NCBI GenBank assembly: GCA_035650475.1
Contig: DASRHP010000009.1
Location: forward strand, 764,498-828,497
From: Candidatus Binataceae bacterium
GTDB lineage: Bacteria; Desulfobacterota; Binatia; Binatales; Binataceae
DNA: 64,000 nt
Reading direction: 5' to 3'
The notes under the pieces were generated by a model that saw only the letters and a list, made by a program, of their open reading frames with translations, searched no databases and was not told the origin of the DNA. This document shows positions 26,331 to 35,675 of this stretch, one piece after another. Position 1 is the stretch's first letter; the number at the start of each line of letters is the position of its first letter. Made by a program: the position numbers and the translations under genes.

Positions 26331-26635
26331 CGCCGCGCAGGGCGGGGGTTGCGGACGGTGTTCAGAGGGAGGCCTTCGGTCGGAGGAGATTGTGCGGTGG
26401 TGGGGTGGCCGATCGAAGGCTTGCCTCGGGCCTCCAGTTTGCGAGAACCGGCGCGCCGCGGCCGCGCTGAGTGAGCGCTGGCCGGCGGCGCGTTGGCCTG
26501 CCGCCGCCGTCATCACGCCGATGAACGCGGACATGCAGCTCGGCCGCGAGTGCGAGGAGAGGGGCGCAGGCCGCGCGTGCCGACGCCTTGCGTCGTACCG
26601 GCCGCGACCAGCACACTCGAAGGCGAGTTCAGCCG
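26331..26635. other. 305-base gap between murE and mraY where murF is expected
   Basis: In most dcw clusters murF lies between murE and mraY. Here the interval is too short for it and no frame contains a Mur-ligase motif. Weak inverted sequence (GGAGGCC near 26369 and GGCCTCC near 26425) is present. Frames that cross the gap are Arg/Ala-rich shadows. I see no gene here. All neighbouring joints in the operon are overlaps or short gaps, so the interval stands out. Confidence 0.6.
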
Positions 26636-27715
26636 ATGCTGTACATCCTTCTGTTTCCGCTCCATGCGCACTACGCGGGGTTCAACGTCCTGCGCTACGA
26701 GACCTTCCGTTCGGTGGTGGCCGGGCTGGCCGCGCTCGCGCTGGCGCTGGCCGAAGGGCCGAAACTGATCGAGCGCTTCCGCGCGGCGCGTATCGGACAG
26801 ACCATCCGCGAGGAGGTTCCGCAGAGCCATCAGAAGAAGGCCGGCACGCCGACGATGGGCGGCCTGCTGATCCTGAGCAGCGCGCTTATCGCGACCGTGC
26901 TGTTCGCCAACCCAGCCAACCCCTACGTGTGGCTGGCGATCCTTGTGACGCTTGGCTTCGGCGCGATCGGCTTTACCGACGATTTGCTCAAGCTGCGCCG
27001 GGGCAAGGGGCGCGGGCTGAGCGGTCCGCAAAAGCTTTTCTGGCAGTTCCTGTGCGCCTTCGTCGCCGCGGTTGTGCTGTTCGCTGTGATGGGTTTCGAC
27101 ACCACCCTCAACGTGCCCTTCTTCAAAAATATCCATCCCGCGCTGCCGCGATGGCTGTACGTGCTGTTCGCGATGTTCGTGCTGGTTGCGTGCTCCAACG
27201 CGGTCAACGTCACCGACGGGCTCGACGGGCTGGCGATCGGCCCGGTGATGACGGTCGCGTTCTGCTACTGGACATTCACCTACGTCGCCGGCAACCTGAA
27301 GTTCTCCAGCTACCTCGACATCCCGCACGTGGTCGGCGCGGGCGAACTGGCGATCTTCTGCGCCGCACTGATCGCGTCCTCGCTCGGCTTCCTGTGGTAC
27401 AACGCCTATCCGGCGTCGATGATGATGGGCGACGTCGGCGCGCTCGGGCTCGGCGCGGCGCTGGGAATTGTCGCCGTGCTCTCCAAGCAGGAGCTGGTGC
27501 TGCCGATTGCGGGCGGCGTGTTCGTGGTCGAGGCCGGCTCGGTGATCATCCAGCGCTACTACTACAAGGCGACCCATCGGCGGATCTTCCGGATGGCGCC
27601 GCTGCATCATCACTTCGAGCTCGGCGGATGGCCGGAGACCCAGGTCGTGGTGCGGTTCTGGATTGTTTCAATCGTCTGCGGGCTGGTGGCGCTGAGCACG
27701 CTCAAGCTGCGCTGA
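26636..27715 (+). CDS. mraY: phospho-MurNAc-pentapeptide-transferase
   Basis: A 359-residue polytopic inner-membrane enzyme that makes lipid I on undecaprenyl phosphate. Family motifs are GTPTMGGLLIL, FGAIGFTDDLLKLRRG (the DD pair), NAVNVTDGLDGLAIGP, NAYPASMMMGDVGAL and the cytoplasmic MAPLHHHFELGGWPE. About ten transmembrane helices are apparent. The ATG at 26636 follows AAGGCGAG. The open frame extends 16 codons upstream, but the family starts at MLYILLFPL. Confidence 0.96.
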   Translation: MLYILLFPLHAHYAGFNVLRYETFRSVVAGLAALALALAEGPKLIERFRAARIGQTIREEVPQSHQKKAGTPTMGGLLILSSALIATVLFANPANPYVWLAILVTLGFGAIGFTDDLLKLRRGKGRGLSGPQKLFWQFLCAFVAAVVLFAVMGFDTTLNVPFFKNIHPALPRWLYVLFAMFVLVACSNAVNVTDGLDGLAIGPVMTVAFCYWTFTYVAGNLKFSSYLDIPHVVGAGELAIFCAALIASSLGFLWYNAYPASMMMGDVGALGLGAALGIVAVLSKQELVLPIAGGVFVVEAGSVIIQRYYYKATHRRIFRMAPLHHHFELGGWPETQVVVRFWIVSIVCGLVALSTLKLR

Positions 27716-27749
27716 GGGCGGGAGCGGCGCGCGCCGCAGTTGCAACGCG

Positions 27750-29075
27750 ATGGAACTCAGGGGCAAACGCGTGATGGTGGTCGGGCTTGGCGTAAGCGGA
27801 GCGGCCGCGGCACATTTTCTCCACGCGCGCGGCGCAAGCCTCGTGCTGAGCGATGTGCGCCGTGCCATGGAGACCGCCGCGCTGCCGCCGGGCGAGCTTC
27901 GTCTCGGCGGCGAAGACCCGGCCTGGCTCGGCGGAGTCGAGCTGGTAGTCGCCAGCCCCGGCGTTCCGCCCGCCTCGGCGCTGCTCGCGGAGGCCGACCG
28001 CCGCGGCATTCCGGTGATTGGCGAGCTGGAGCTGGGCGGCCGCTTTGTGCGCGCGCCGATCGTCGCGGTAACCGGCACCAACGGCAAGAGCACGGTGACC
28101 ACGCTCGTGGCCGAGATACTCAAGGCCGCAGGACGGCGCGTGTTTGTCGGCGGCAATCTTGGCACGCCGCTGGTCGAGGCCGCCGGGCTCGAGCTCGACG
28201 CGGTGGTGGTCGAGGTTTCGAGCTTCCAGCTCGAACGCATCGCGAGCTTCAAGCCGCACGTCGCGGTCCATCTCAATCTCGCCGAGGATCATCTCGACCG
28301 CTACCGCGACTTCGCGGATTACGCTCGCACCAAGGCGCGGCTGTTTCTCAACCAGGACCGCGCCGACTGGGCGGTTCTGAACCGCGACGATCCGATGGTG
28401 TGGCGGCTGCGCTCGGCGCTCGCGGCGCGCGTGATGAGCTTCGGCCTGGGCCCGGCGGCCTCGGCGGCGGCGATCGGCTACGACGGCCGCGATCTGATTT
28501 TCGACGATGGCGGCCGGCGCGCCGGGCGCATCTCGCTCGCGCAGTTCCGGCTGGCGGGGCGGCACAACGTCGCCAACGCGATGGCGGCGGCGGGTGCGGC
28601 GCTCGCGATGGGCGTCGAGCCGGCCGCGATCGAAGCCGCGCTGGCCACCTTCCGTGCGCTGCCGCATCGGATGGAGTTCGTTGATGAGCGCGCCGGTGTG
28701 GCGTGGATCGACGATTCCAAGGGCACCAACGTGGCCTCGGTGGTCGAGGCGCTGGCAGCGACGCGCGCGCCGGTGATCCTGATCGCGGGCGGGATGGACA
28801 AGGGCGGTGACTACGCGCCCTTGCGCGCGCCGCTTAAGGAGAAGGTGCGGCTGCTGATTTTGATCGGCGCGGCGCGCGACAAGATGCGCGCGGCGCTTGA
28901 GGGAGCAACCCAAATCGAACTCAGGCAGACGCTCGACGAGGCGGTGCGATGCGCGGCGGCGGCCGCGCGCGGCGGTGACACCGTGCTGCTCTCGCCGGCC
29001 TGCTCGAGTTTCGATCAGTTCAGGAGCTATGCGGAGCGCGGGCGCATATTTCAGGAGCTGGTTCGGGCGCTTTGA
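27750..29075 (+). CDS. murD: UDP-MurNAc-L-alanine : D-glutamate ligase
   Basis: A 441-residue Mur ligase for the second stem-peptide residue. The N-terminal Rossmann part is KRVMVVGLGVSGAAAAHFL; the ATP site is AVTGTNGKSTVTTLVAEIL; EVSSFQLERIASFKPHVAVHLNLAEDHLDRY, and WIDDSKGTN followed by AGGMDKGGDY are diagnostic. It starts 34 bases after mraY and its 3' end overlaps the ftsW start by 47 bases. Confidence 0.96.
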   Translation: MELRGKRVMVVGLGVSGAAAAHFLHARGASLVLSDVRRAMETAALPPGELRLGGEDPAWLGGVELVVASPGVPPASALLAEADRRGIPVIGELELGGRFVRAPIVAVTGTNGKSTVTTLVAEILKAAGRRVFVGGNLGTPLVEAAGLELDAVVVEVSSFQLERIASFKPHVAVHLNLAEDHLDRYRDFADYARTKARLFLNQDRADWAVLNRDDPMVWRLRSALAARVMSFGLGPAASAAAIGYDGRDLIFDDGGRRAGRISLAQFRLAGRHNVANAMAAAGAALAMGVEPAAIEAALATFRALPHRMEFVDERAGVAWIDDSKGTNVASVVEALAATRAPVILIAGGMDKGGDYAPLRAPLKEKVRLLILIGAARDKMRAALEGATQIELRQTLDEAVRCAAAAARGGDTVLLSPACSSFDQFRSYAERGRIFQELVRAL

Positions 29076-30177
29076 GGCGGTCGGCCGGCCCCAGCTCGAC
29101 CCGTGGCTGTACCTCCCGGCCGCGGCGCTGGTCGTGCTCGGCCTTCTGATGGTGCTCAACACGACTTATTTCCTGGGGCTGGAGAAGAGCGGCGACGCCT
29201 TCCATTTCTTCAAGGCGCAGCTCGCCCATATCGCGGTCGGACTCGTGGCGCTGGCGCTGCTCTCGCAGCTTTCCCTGCGCGGACTGCACCGTTTGGTGAT
29301 GCCGCTGATGGTGGCCGCGCTCGCGATGCTGATCGCGCTGTGGATTCCGGGACTCGGCGTGGTGCGCGGCGGTGCGCGCCGATGGCTCAGGATGGGGCCG
29401 CTGCTCGCCGAGCCCTCCGAGCTGGCCAAGTTCGCGTTGGTTTTTTTTCTCGCCGATTTTCTCAGCCGGCGTCAGGAGCGGATGGGCTTCTTTGCGAGCG
29501 GACCGCTGCCCGCCTTCGTCGCCACCGGCCCGCTCGCCTTGCTCATCCTCAAGCAGCCCGATTTCGGCAACACGGTGATGGTGGTGATGCTGCTGTTCGC
29601 GATGCTGTTTGCGGCGGGCGCGCGGCTCAAGCATCTCGGCGCCGCCGGCGGCTGCGCGCTCGCCGTGCTGGCGATCCAGGCGGTGGCGAAGCCTTACCGA
29701 ATGCGCCGGCTGAGCGCGTTTCTCGATCCGTGGCAGGCGGCCAAGGGCGCCGGCTTTCAGCTCATCCAGTCCTTCATCGCGCTCGGCGCGGGCGGCAGCC
29801 TCGGTGTGGGCCTGGGTGCCGGGCAGCAGAAGATGTTCTACCTGCCGCAGGCGCATACCGATTTCGTCTTCGCCGTGGTGGGCGAGGAGTTCGGACTGTG
29901 CGGTGCGCTTGCCGTGCTCGGGCTGTTCGGCGCGATCCTGCTGCGCGGGATGCGGGTAGCGCACGAGGAGCCGGACCCGTTCGCGAGCTTGCTCGCGGTC
30001 GGGCTGACCGCGCTGCTCACCTTGCAGGCCCTGATCAACATGGCGGTCGTGATCGGCCTGGTGCCGACCAAGGGGCTGCCGCTGCCGTTTCTGAGCTATG
30101 GCGGAACGGCGATGGTGATGGCGATGGCCGAGCTCGGCGCGCTGCTCGCGCTGGCGCGTCGGCCGGCGGTGCGATGA
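29029..30177 (+). CDS. ftsW: septal peptidoglycan polymerase FtsW (SEDS family)
   Basis: A 382-residue SEDS protein with about ten membrane segments. Diagnostic parts are WLRMGPLLAEPSELAKFALVFFLADFL, LILKQPDFGNTVMVV, GAGFQLIQSFIALGAGGSLGVGLG, QAHTDFVFAVVGEEFGLCG and GLVPTKGLPLPFLSYGGTAM. It polymerises lipid II at the septum with FtsI. The ATG at 29029 lies inside the murD 3' end, with AGGAG only 2 bases before it, which is a short spacing. Its stop overlaps the murG start by ATGA. Confidence 0.93.
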   Translation: MRSAGAYFRSWFGRFEAVGRPQLDPWLYLPAAALVVLGLLMVLNTTYFLGLEKSGDAFHFFKAQLAHIAVGLVALALLSQLSLRGLHRLVMPLMVAALAMLIALWIPGLGVVRGGARRWLRMGPLLAEPSELAKFALVFFLADFLSRRQERMGFFASGPLPAFVATGPLALLILKQPDFGNTVMVVMLLFAMLFAAGARLKHLGAAGGCALAVLAIQAVAKPYRMRRLSAFLDPWQAAKGAGFQLIQSFIALGAGGSLGVGLGAGQQKMFYLPQAHTDFVFAVVGEEFGLCGALAVLGLFGAILLRGMRVAHEEPDPFASLLAVGLTALLTLQALINMAVVIGLVPTKGLPLPFLSYGGTAMVMAMAELGALLALARRPAVR

Positions 30178-31259
30178 GAGTGATAATCGCAGGCGGCGGC
30201 ACCGGTGGGCATCTCTTCCCCGCGGTTGCGGTGGGCGAGGCGATGATGCGCGAGCGCCCGGAGGTCGAAGTATTGTTCGTCGGCACCACGGCAGGGCTGG
30301 AGGCGCGCTGGATGCCGCGCAGCGGCCTGCGCTACGAACTGTTCGACGTGCACGGCCTGCGCGGACATACGCTGGGCGAGCGGGTGCGAGCGATGGTCGA
30401 ATTCGCCGCCGCCCTGCGCCGGGCGCGCGCGCTGCTGCGCTCCTTTGGTGCCGACCTGGTGGTAGGCGCGGGCGGCTACGCGTCGGCGCCGATGGCGATG
30501 GCGGCGATCTGGAGCCGGGTGCCGTTCGTGCTGATGGAACAGAACACGCGGCCGGGATTGTCGAACCGGATGCTGTGGCGGTTCGCCAAGAAGGTCTGCG
30601 TCGGGTTTGACGAAGCTTCCGTATTCTTTGACCCCTCGAAGGTGGTCGTGACCGGCAATCCGGTTCGATTTGTGTTAGAGCCGTCTCCTTACCGGCCCCG
30701 CCGACCGATCCAAATCCTTGTTTTAGGTGGATCGAGCGGTGCCCATCGTCTCAATAAAGGCGTTATTAATGCCTTGAAAAAATCGCGAGAAATCGTTATA
30801 AAAATAGCGGTCACCCACCAAACCGGGGAGGCGGATGTGGGGCTGGTGAAGGAGGGCTACGCGGCGCTCGGCTGCCCGGCGCATGTGACCCCGTTTATCG
30901 ACGACATGGCCGCGGCGCTTGCCGCCGCAGACCTCGTCGTCGCCCGCGCCGGTGCGATGACGGTTTCCGAGCTGGCGCTAGCAGGCCGACCCGCGGTCTT
31001 CGTCCCTTACCCCTTCCATCGCGACCGCCAGCAAGAGCTCAACGCGCGCGTGCTCGAGCGCCGCGGCGCGGCGATAATCGTCCCCGACGACGAGTATCTC
31101 GGCGACAACCTTGCCGCCGCGCTGGCAAAGTTGATCGACGACCATCCGCGGCTTGCGCAGATGGCCGAGGCCGCGCGCGGCGCCGCCAGGCCCGACGCGG
31201 CGCGCGCGGTCGCACGGGTTTGTTTTGAACTCTGCCCACAGGAGCGGGCCGCCGCATGA
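30174..31259 (+). CDS. murG: lipid II synthase MurG (GlcNAc transferase)
   Basis: A 361-residue GT28 glycosyltransferase that adds GlcNAc to lipid I at the inner leaflet. It begins MRVIIAGGGTGGHLFPAVAVGEAM; ADLVVGAGGYASAPM, FVLMEQNTRPGLSNRML, ILVLGGSSGAHRLN and DLVVARAGAMTVSELALAGRPAVFVPYP complete the family pattern. The stretch from about 30605 to 30830 uses AT-rich codons (TTA, ATA, AAA, ATT) unlike the rest of the gene, although the protein stays in frame and conserved. ATGA overlaps join it to ftsW and to murC. Confidence 0.95.
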   Translation: MRVIIAGGGTGGHLFPAVAVGEAMMRERPEVEVLFVGTTAGLEARWMPRSGLRYELFDVHGLRGHTLGERVRAMVEFAAALRRARALLRSFGADLVVGAGGYASAPMAMAAIWSRVPFVLMEQNTRPGLSNRMLWRFAKKVCVGFDEASVFFDPSKVVVTGNPVRFVLEPSPYRPRRPIQILVLGGSSGAHRLNKGVINALKKSREIVIKIAVTHQTGEADVGLVKEGYAALGCPAHVTPFIDDMAAALAAADLVVARAGAMTVSELALAGRPAVFVPYPFHRDRQQELNARVLERRGAAIIVPDDEYLGDNLAAALAKLIDDHPRLAQMAEAARGAARPDAARAVARVCFELCPQERAAA

Positions 31260-32680
31260 GTGGACCGCTCGCCAGGGGATTGCTCAGCCGCCAGCGCCGC
31301 CTGCATTTCATCGGCGTCGGTGGTGCCGGGATGAGCGGGCTTGCGGAGCTGAGCCTGCGCCTGGGCTTCGCGGTCAGCGGATGCGATCTGCGCCTGGGCC
31401 GGGTGACCGATCGCCTGGCCGCGCTCGGCGCGCGCATCTCGCACGGCCATCATCCCGACCATCTCGAACCCGGCCTCGATGCAGTGGTGATCTCGTCGGC
31501 GGTGAAGTTTTCCAACCCCGAGGTGGCGCGCGCGCGTGCGCTGCAAATTCCGGTGATCGCGCGCGCGGAGATGCTGGGCGAACTCTTGCGGATGGCGCGG
31601 CTGGGAGTCGCGGTCGCCGGCACCCACGGCAAGACCACCACCACTTCGCTCATCGGACTGATCCTCGAAGAGGCGCGCCTCGACCCCACGGTTGCGATCG
31701 GCGGCAACCTGCGCTCGCGCGGCAGCAACGTGCGGCTCGGTGGCGGCGATTACATGGTGGCCGAGGCCGACGAGAGCGACTCCTCGTTCCTGCTCCTGCT
31801 GCCCACGATCGCGATCGTCACCAATATCGACCCCGAGCATCTCGACCATTACGGCACGATGGAGCGCGTGCGCGAGGCCTACCTCAATTTCATCAACCGC
31901 GTGCCGTTCTACGGACTGGCCGTGCTCGGGATCGACAGCGTCAATGTGCGCGCGCTCGTCGGCGCCGCGCGCAAGCCGATTCTGACTTACGGCGTCGCGC
32001 CCGATGCCGAGCTGCGTGCGGCGGATATCGTGATCGACGGCCTCTCGACGCACTTCACCGCGATGCGCGCCGGCCGCGAGCTCGGCCGGGTGACAGTGCC
32101 TACGCCGGGCCGCCACGTCGCGCTCAACGCGCTCGCCGCGCTCGGCGCGGCGCTTGCGATCGGAATCGACTTCGCGACCGCCGCGCGCGCGCTCGCCGCG
32201 TTTTCCGGCATCAGCCGCCGCTTCGAGATCAAGGGCGAGGCCGGCGGGCGAATCGTGCTCGACGACTACGCGCATCACCCCGAGGAGATTCGCGCGACAC
32301 TGGCGGCCGCGCGCGCGGCCTTCAAGCGGCGCGTGGTGGCGGTCTTCCAGCCCCATCGCTACACCCGCCTGCGCGACCTGTTCGACGATTTTCTCACCGC
32401 CTTCGACGACGCCGACATGCTCTACCTGTGCGAGGTTTACGCGGCGGGCGAGGAGCCACTGGCCGAGGTTTCCGCTCAGCGCCTTTACGAGGCGCTGCGC
32501 GCGCGCGGCCATCTGGAGGTGCGCTATCTCGGCGGCGAGGCCGATCCGGCGGCGCGGCTGGCCGCCGACACGCTGCCGGGCGACCTGCTGGTGACGCTCG
32601 GCGCGGGCGACGTATATCAACTCGGCGAGGCGGTTCTGCAAACCCTGGGCTACGCGATCAAGACCCATGAACCGGCTTGA
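31256..32680 (+). CDS. murC: UDP-MurNAc : L-alanine ligase
   Basis: A 474-residue Mur ligase for the first stem-peptide residue. LHFIGVGGAGMSGLAEL at the N-terminus, AGTHGKTTTTSLIGLIL as ATP site, VAEADESDSSFLLL, VTNIDPEHLDHYG and VLDDYAHHPEEIRATLAAAR are diagnostic. It is coupled to murG by ATGA and overlaps murB by 14 bases. Confidence 0.97.
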   Translation: MSGPLARGLLSRQRRLHFIGVGGAGMSGLAELSLRLGFAVSGCDLRLGRVTDRLAALGARISHGHHPDHLEPGLDAVVISSAVKFSNPEVARARALQIPVIARAEMLGELLRMARLGVAVAGTHGKTTTTSLIGLILEEARLDPTVAIGGNLRSRGSNVRLGGGDYMVAEADESDSSFLLLLPTIAIVTNIDPEHLDHYGTMERVREAYLNFINRVPFYGLAVLGIDSVNVRALVGAARKPILTYGVAPDAELRAADIVIDGLSTHFTAMRAGRELGRVTVPTPGRHVALNALAALGAALAIGIDFATAARALAAFSGISRRFEIKGEAGGRIVLDDYAHHPEEIRATLAAARAAFKRRVVAVFQPHRYTRLRDLFDDFLTAFDDADMLYLCEVYAAGEEPLAEVSAQRLYEALRARGHLEVRYLGGEADPAARLAADTLPGDLLVTLGAGDVYQLGEAVLQTLGYAIKTHEPA

Positions 32681-33569
32681 ACAGGAATTGCGCGCGCGCT
32701 TCGGCGCCCGGCTCCGCCGCGGCGCGCCGCTCGCCGAACTGACCTCGTTTCATATCGGCGGGCCCGCCGACCTGCTGCTTACGGTCGAGAGCGAGGACGA
32801 GCTGCGCGCGGCGATGGCGGCGGCGTGGTGCGCGCGCGTGCCCGCCTTCTGCCTCGGCTCGGGAACCAATCTGCTGGTGAGCGATCGCGGCGTGCGCGGC
32901 CTGGTCGTGCGGCTGGGCGAGGGTTTCACGCGGCTGGAGTTCGCCGGCGCGCGCGTGCGCGCGGGCGCCGCCGCGCGCTTCGGCGAGCTGGTCGCAGAGG
33001 CGGTCGAGCGCGGCCTTGCGGGCCTCGAGTTCGGCGAAGGAATCCCGGGCAGCGTCGGTGGGGGGCTGGTGATGAATGCGGGCGCCTTCGGCGGCGAGAT
33101 CGCGCGCGTGGTCAGGTTCGTCCACGGCGTGAGCGAGCAGGGCGAATCGCTGACGCTCACCGCGGCCGAGCTCAAGTTCTCCTATCGCCGCACCGAGCTT
33201 CCGCCGCGCTTCGTGATCACCCGGGTCGATTTCGAACTTGAGCCGGGCGAGCGTGAGGCGCTGCGCGCGCGCGTGGCGGAGATCCACGGCAGGCGCGCGG
33301 CGCGCCAACCGCGGGGGCTGCCCAACGCGGGGTCGATTTTCAAGAATCCGCCGGGCAATTTCGCCGGCCGCCTGCTCGAGAGCGCCGGGCTCAAGGGCGC
33401 GCGGCTGGGCGGCGCGGCGTTTTCGGCCGAGCATGCAAACTTCATCGTCAACCTGGGCGGCGCACGTGCCGAGGACGTGCGCGCGCTGATCGAGCTCGCG
33501 CAGGCGCGGGTCAAGGAGCGCAGCGGAATCTCGCTCGAGCCCGAGGTGCGGCTGGTCGGCGAGTGGTAA
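32667..33569 (+). CDS. murB: UDP-N-acetylenolpyruvoylglucosamine reductase
   Basis: A 300-residue FAD enzyme that reduces UDP-GlcNAc-enolpyruvate to UDP-MurNAc. TSFHIGGPADLLL and FCLGSGTNLLVSDRGVRGLVV bind FAD; GLEFGEGIPGSVGGGLVMNAGAFGGEI, FSYRRTELP, LPNAGSIFKNPPGNFAGRLLESAGLKG (with the catalytic Ser) and the terminal LEPEVRLVGEW (catalytic Glu) are present, as in type II MurB. It overlaps murC upstream. The ddl gene often found next is absent. Confidence 0.96.
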   Translation: MNRLEQELRARFGARLRRGAPLAELTSFHIGGPADLLLTVESEDELRAAMAAAWCARVPAFCLGSGTNLLVSDRGVRGLVVRLGEGFTRLEFAGARVRAGAAARFGELVAEAVERGLAGLEFGEGIPGSVGGGLVMNAGAFGGEIARVVRFVHGVSEQGESLTLTAAELKFSYRRTELPPRFVITRVDFELEPGEREALRARVAEIHGRRAARQPRGLPNAGSIFKNPPGNFAGRLLESAGLKGARLGGAAFSAEHANFIVNLGGARAEDVRALIELAQARVKERSGISLEPEVRLVGEW

Positions 33570-33589
33570 GGCGGAGCGGGGCGGCGGTA

Positions 33590-34378
33590 GTGGCGAAACG
33601 GGCGGCAGCGAAAAAGGCCTCGGCCAGAGGCGCCGGCGCGGACTGGACGCGCAAGGCGCTGGGCCTGGTCCTGTGCGCATTCTTCGCCCTCGGCGTGGCG
33701 ACCGGGTTGAGCGAGCCCGGCCGCGCCTTCGCCGCGCGCGTGCGGCTGACCGTGGATTCCTACTGGGCGGCGTTCACGCAGACCCTGATGCTGTGGCGGG
33801 TACGTCCGGCACAGGGCGCACTGATCGCACCGGTCGCCGCCGTCTCGCCGGGCAACGCGGTCGCCCTCGTCGAACGCGCCGACGGCTTCTACGCGCTCTA
33901 TGCGCGGGGCGAGCTGCGCGGGCCGGTCGAGCCGGCGGCCGAGGGCGACCTGCCGATCCTCAGCGGCTCCGGCCTCGAGCGCGCGGATGCACGCGATCTT
34001 GTGCGCTACGCCGCCACGCTGGTGCGCGCCGAGGCCGAACTCGCGGGTCTGATCTCCGAGATGCGGATCGACGGTGACGGTACAGCGGCGATCTTCTTCG
34101 AACGCTCGCACACGGAGCTGCGCCTTGACCTCGATCGCGCGCCGGTCGAGCTCAAGCGCGCGAGCGAAGTGCTCGGCCGCTGGCGTGGACACGAGACGCT
34201 GATCGCCTCGCTCGACCTGACAACGCCGGGGCAGGCGGTGATGCGTCTGCGCGGCGCGGCGCCCGCGGTGCCGGCGCGCACGGCGCGCGGCGCGCGGCAG
34301 GGCGGCAGGCTCAGGAAGATCGCTGAGCGGGGCGCGGCGGGCGCGCTGCCGGCCGCCGCGGACGGGAGCGCGCGCTGA
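33590..34378 (+). CDS. ftsQ: FtsQ/DivIB-like division protein, apparently lacking a full POTRA domain
   Basis: About 262 residues: a basic cytoplasmic tail, one membrane helix (ALGLVLCAFFALGVATGL) and a periplasmic part. AVALVERADGFYALYARGELRGPVEPAAEGDLPILSG corresponds to the FtsQ beta domain, and LRLDLDRAPVELKRASEVLGRWRG to the FtsQ/DivIB C-terminal pattern. The stretch between the helix and the beta domain is about 45 residues, too short for a complete POTRA domain. GTG at 33590 is used; GTG at 33563, overlapping murB, is an alternative. The position between murB and ftsA and the TGATG overlap with ftsA support the assignment. Confidence 0.75.
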   Translation: MAKRAAAKKASARGAGADWTRKALGLVLCAFFALGVATGLSEPGRAFAARVRLTVDSYWAAFTQTLMLWRVRPAQGALIAPVAAVSPGNAVALVERADGFYALYARGELRGPVEPAAEGDLPILSGSGLERADARDLVRYAATLVRAEAELAGLISEMRIDGDGTAAIFFERSHTELRLDLDRAPVELKRASEVLGRWRGHETLIASLDLTTPGQAVMRLRGAAPAVPARTARGARQGGRLRKIAERGAAGALPAAADGSAR

Positions 34379-35598
34379 TGAAAAACGTGCTTGCGGCGTT
34401 GGATGTCGGCACGAGCAAGGTCTGTGCGCTGATCGCCGAGGCGCTGCCCGAGGGCGGCGGCGCGACCGTGATCGGCCACGGCATCGCCCCCTGCACCGGT
34501 TTGCGCAAGGGCGTGGTGGTGAATATCGAAGCCACGGTCGAGGCGATCCGCGCCGCGGTGGGTGAGGCCGAACGCAGCGCCGGCGTGCGCGCGGGCGCGG
34601 TGGTGGTGGGCGAGGCCGGCGCGCATATCCGCGGCCTCAACAGCCACGGAATCGTCGCGGTGCGCGGCGGCGAGGTCAGTCCGCGCGATGTCGAGCGCGT
34701 GATCGACGCGGCGCGCGCGGTCGCGATCCCGCTCGATCGCCAGGTGCTGCACATCCTGCCTCAGCAGTTCGCGGTGGACGACCAGGAAGGCGTGCGCGAT
34801 CCGGTGGGAATGGCGGGGGTGCGCCTGGAGGCGCGCATCCATATCGTCACCGCCGCCCAGAGCTACGGCCAGAACCTGGCCAAATGCTGCGAGCGTGCCG
34901 GCGTCACTCCGCTCGAGATCGTCTTCGAACCGCTCGCCGCGGCCGACGCCGCGCTGTTTCCCGAAGAGCGTGAGCTGGGTGTCGCCCTGATCGACATTGG
35001 CGGCGGTACCACCGACATCGTGGTCTTTCACGGCGGTGCGGTAATGCATACGGCGGTGCTGCCGCTCGGCGGCAACCATCTGACCAGCGACGTCGCCGCC
35101 GGCCTACGCACGCCGGGCAGCGAAGCCGAGCGGCTCAAGATCAATTACGGCGTGGCGACCAACTCGGTGGTCGGCCGCGATCAGACGGTGCAGGTGCCCG
35201 GGGTCGGCGGGCGCGAGCCGCGGGTGATCGCGCGGCGCATCCTGGGCGAGATCATCGAGCCGCGGATGGAGGAGATTTTCGCGATGGCCCAGCGCGAGAT
35301 GATGCGTTCGGGCGTCGCCGACAGCCTCGCCTCGGGGCTGGTGCTGGTGGGCGGAACCTCGCTGCTCGAAGGCACCCAGGAGCTCGCCGAGCGGATCTTC
35401 GGACTGCCGGTGCGCCGCGGGCTGCCGATCAATCTCAAGGGGATGCCCGAGGAGCTGATGAAGCCCGCGTATTCGACCGCGGCGGGGCTGCTGCTGCATG
35501 CCGCGGGCGCGCGCGGGGCGGTCAACGGGATGGTGCGGGGAGGGCGGCTGGGCCGGCTGCGCTCGCTCGTTTCGGATTGGATGCGGGATTTCTTCTAG
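34378..35598 (+). CDS. ftsA: cell division actin homologue FtsA
   Basis: A 406-residue actin-fold ATPase that tethers FtsZ to the membrane. [16 protein letters not shown] is phosphate 1, [16 protein letters not shown] phosphate 2, and [21 protein letters not shown] the adenosine motif; the 1C subdomain ([20 protein letters not shown]) is present. The last 20 residues ([17 protein letters not shown]) form the expected amphipathic membrane-targeting helix. Its start overlaps the ftsQ stop as TGATG. Confidence 0.96.
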   Translation: MKNVLAALDVGTSKVCALIAEALPEGGGATVIGHGIAPCTGLRKGVVVNIEATVEAIRAAVGEAERSAGVRAGAVVVGEAGAHIRGLNSHGIVAVRGGEVSPRDVERVIDAARAVAIPLDRQVLHILPQQFAVDDQEGVRDPVGMAGVRLEARIHIVTAAQSYGQNLAKCCERAGVTPLEIVFEPLAAADAALFPEERELGVALIDIGGGTTDIVVFHGGAVMHTAVLPLGGNHLTSDVAAGLRTPGSEAERLKINYGVATNSVVGRDQTVQVPGVGGREPRVIARRILGEIIEPRMEEIFAMAQREMMRSGVADSLASGLVLVGGTSLLEGTQELAERIFGLPVRRGLPINLKGMPEELMKPAYSTAAGLLLHAAGARGAVNGMVRGGRLGRLRSLVSDWMRDFF

Positions 35599-35675
35599 GC
35601 GGTGGGACGGCGAGCGCGCTTGCAGCTGGCCGCTGGGGGCGCCGCGCAACGGTGGAGGAAGAGGAGAAGCGAGAC

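Noticed and set aside
26392..27774. Long plus-strand frame across the murE-mraY gap and mraY
   Set aside because: Arg/Ala-rich translation without family features; it shadows mraY, whose own frame has all MraY motifs.
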